15,168 bases of DNA from the NCBI GenBank assembly GCA_934621385.1, contig CAKTUI010000046.1, positions 1 through 15,168 of the forward strand. The letters run 5' to 3'. Origin of the DNA: an uncultured Kiritimatiellota bacterium (GTDB lineage: Bacteria > Verrucomicrobiota > Kiritimatiellia > RFP12 > UBA1067). Positions 14,962-15,168 of this stretch are shown piece after piece. Numbering within the stretch: the first letter of the stretch is position 1; the number at the start of each line of letters is the position of its first letter. The position numbers were made by a program, and so were the translations under genes. The notes beneath the pieces are model-generated. The model was given only the letters and a program-made list of their open reading frames with translations, ran no database searches and was not told the origin of the DNA.

Positions 14962-14991
14962 TTGACAGGCGAGAGGGGGATTCTGTATACT
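14962..14991 (+). promoter_or_regulatory. Strong sigma70-type promoter
   Basis: Perfect -35 TTGACA (14962-14967), an 18-base spacer and -10 TATACT (14986-14991), only one base from TATAAT. A start near 14997 is expected. It lies 158 bases after phoU and points rightwards, so it serves something beginning here and continuing out of the window, not the pst genes. Confidence 0.7.
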
Positions 14992-14995
14992 GCCG

Positions 14996-15168
14996 GGCGT
15001 TGACCCTGATAGGTTCTTTTGAGAGGGGGGTCGACGCCTGAGGACTCTGCGGGTTTTTAGATTGGCCCCACCGCGAGAGTCGCCGCCTCCCGTGAGGGGT
15101 TGGCAAGGGTTCCGAGGGGTTGTGTCCGGTGCGGGCATCCGCCGCGCCGTTATATTCACCGACGGGCT
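14996..15168 (+). ncRNA. Start of a structured leader or small RNA, family unknown (cut by window edge)
   Basis: Directly at the predicted transcription start, 14996-15006 can pair with 15028-15038 in an 11-bp stem (10 Watson-Crick pairs and one G-U) around a 21-base loop. A second stem, 15043-15052 with 15071-15081, has 10 pairs and one bulged G around an 18-base loop. Smaller stems follow at 15086-15097 (CCTC/GAGG) and 15131-15142 (GCGG/CCGC). No open reading frame with a ribosome binding site is seen. It does not show hallmark motifs of tmRNA, RNase P, SRP RNA or the common riboswitches that can be recognised by eye. It could be a 5' leader of a gene beyond the window or an independent RNA. 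Confidence 0.35.

Noticed and set aside
15061..15100. T-box-like ACCGCG in the right-edge RNA
   Set aside because: The conserved UGGNACC bulge context does not match, no specifier-loop region is recognisable, and the six bases alone are easily met by chance in GC-rich DNA.
14890..15159. Possible 89-residue minus-strand gene at the right edge
   Set aside because: Low-complexity Arg/Pro/Gly-rich translation, no ribosome binding site seen, and it runs against the strong plus-strand promoter and hairpins.
1..15168. CRISPR, toxin-antitoxin, phage or other defence system
   Set aside because: No spaced repeat array, nuclease, toxin pair, integrase or transposase was seen. Every sizeable coding region fits a known family.

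Overview
The window is gene-dense, GC-rich DNA from a Gram-negative (diderm) bacterium. Evidence for this is an exported beta-barrel protein ending in phenylalanine, a Sec-exported PstS, an exported GH3 glycosidase and clear AAGGAG-type ribosome binding sites. No marker fixes the lineage. Gene content and style would suit a member of the Planctomycetota-Verrucomicrobiota-Chlamydiota group (for example Kiritimatiellota or Verrucomicrobiota), but this is a low-confidence inference.

Left part (44-9038), all on the minus strand: a compact run of nine genes with gaps of at most 39 bases and several stop/start overlaps. It reads as one transcription unit from an extended -10 promoter at about 9072-9080. 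In transcription order the genes are ychF (ribosome-associated ATPase), a tandem ACT-domain protein, thrC (threonine synthase), an exported GH3 beta-glucosidase, a parvulin-type prolyl isomerase without a signal peptide, a TrmH/SpoU rRNA or tRNA methyltransferase, a BatA/BatB-like VWA membrane protein, a C_GCAxxG_C_C family redox protein, and a TsaC/YrdC-type threonylcarbamoyl-AMP synthase. Translation-related functions recur (ychF, trmH, tsaC). The ACT-thrC pair is translationally coupled.

Right part (9275-14803), all on the plus strand: a phosphate-acquisition locus. An alginate-export-like outer-membrane porin is followed by pstS, pstC, pstA, pstB and phoU. The porin and pstS each have their own promoter, and the two promoters share the spaced pattern CATT-N5-CTGACA-N9-CATACT followed by a purine-rich leader. 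This points to common, probably Pho-type control and makes the porin a good candidate for the outer-membrane entry route for phosphate. phoB/phoR are not in the window.

The 236-base divergent region (9039-9274) holds the two opposed promoters and an 8-bp inverted repeat. The last 365 bases (14804-15168) hold no convincing gene. They contain three GC-stem/AT-loop inverted repeats with a degenerate 9-base tandem repeat, then a near-consensus sigma70 promoter (TTGACA-N18-TATACT). That promoter is followed at once by an 11-bp hairpin, a second 10-bp hairpin and a 9-base direct repeat, so a structured leader or small RNA probably begins here and runs off the window. No CRISPR array, insertion sequence, tRNA or rRNA was seen.
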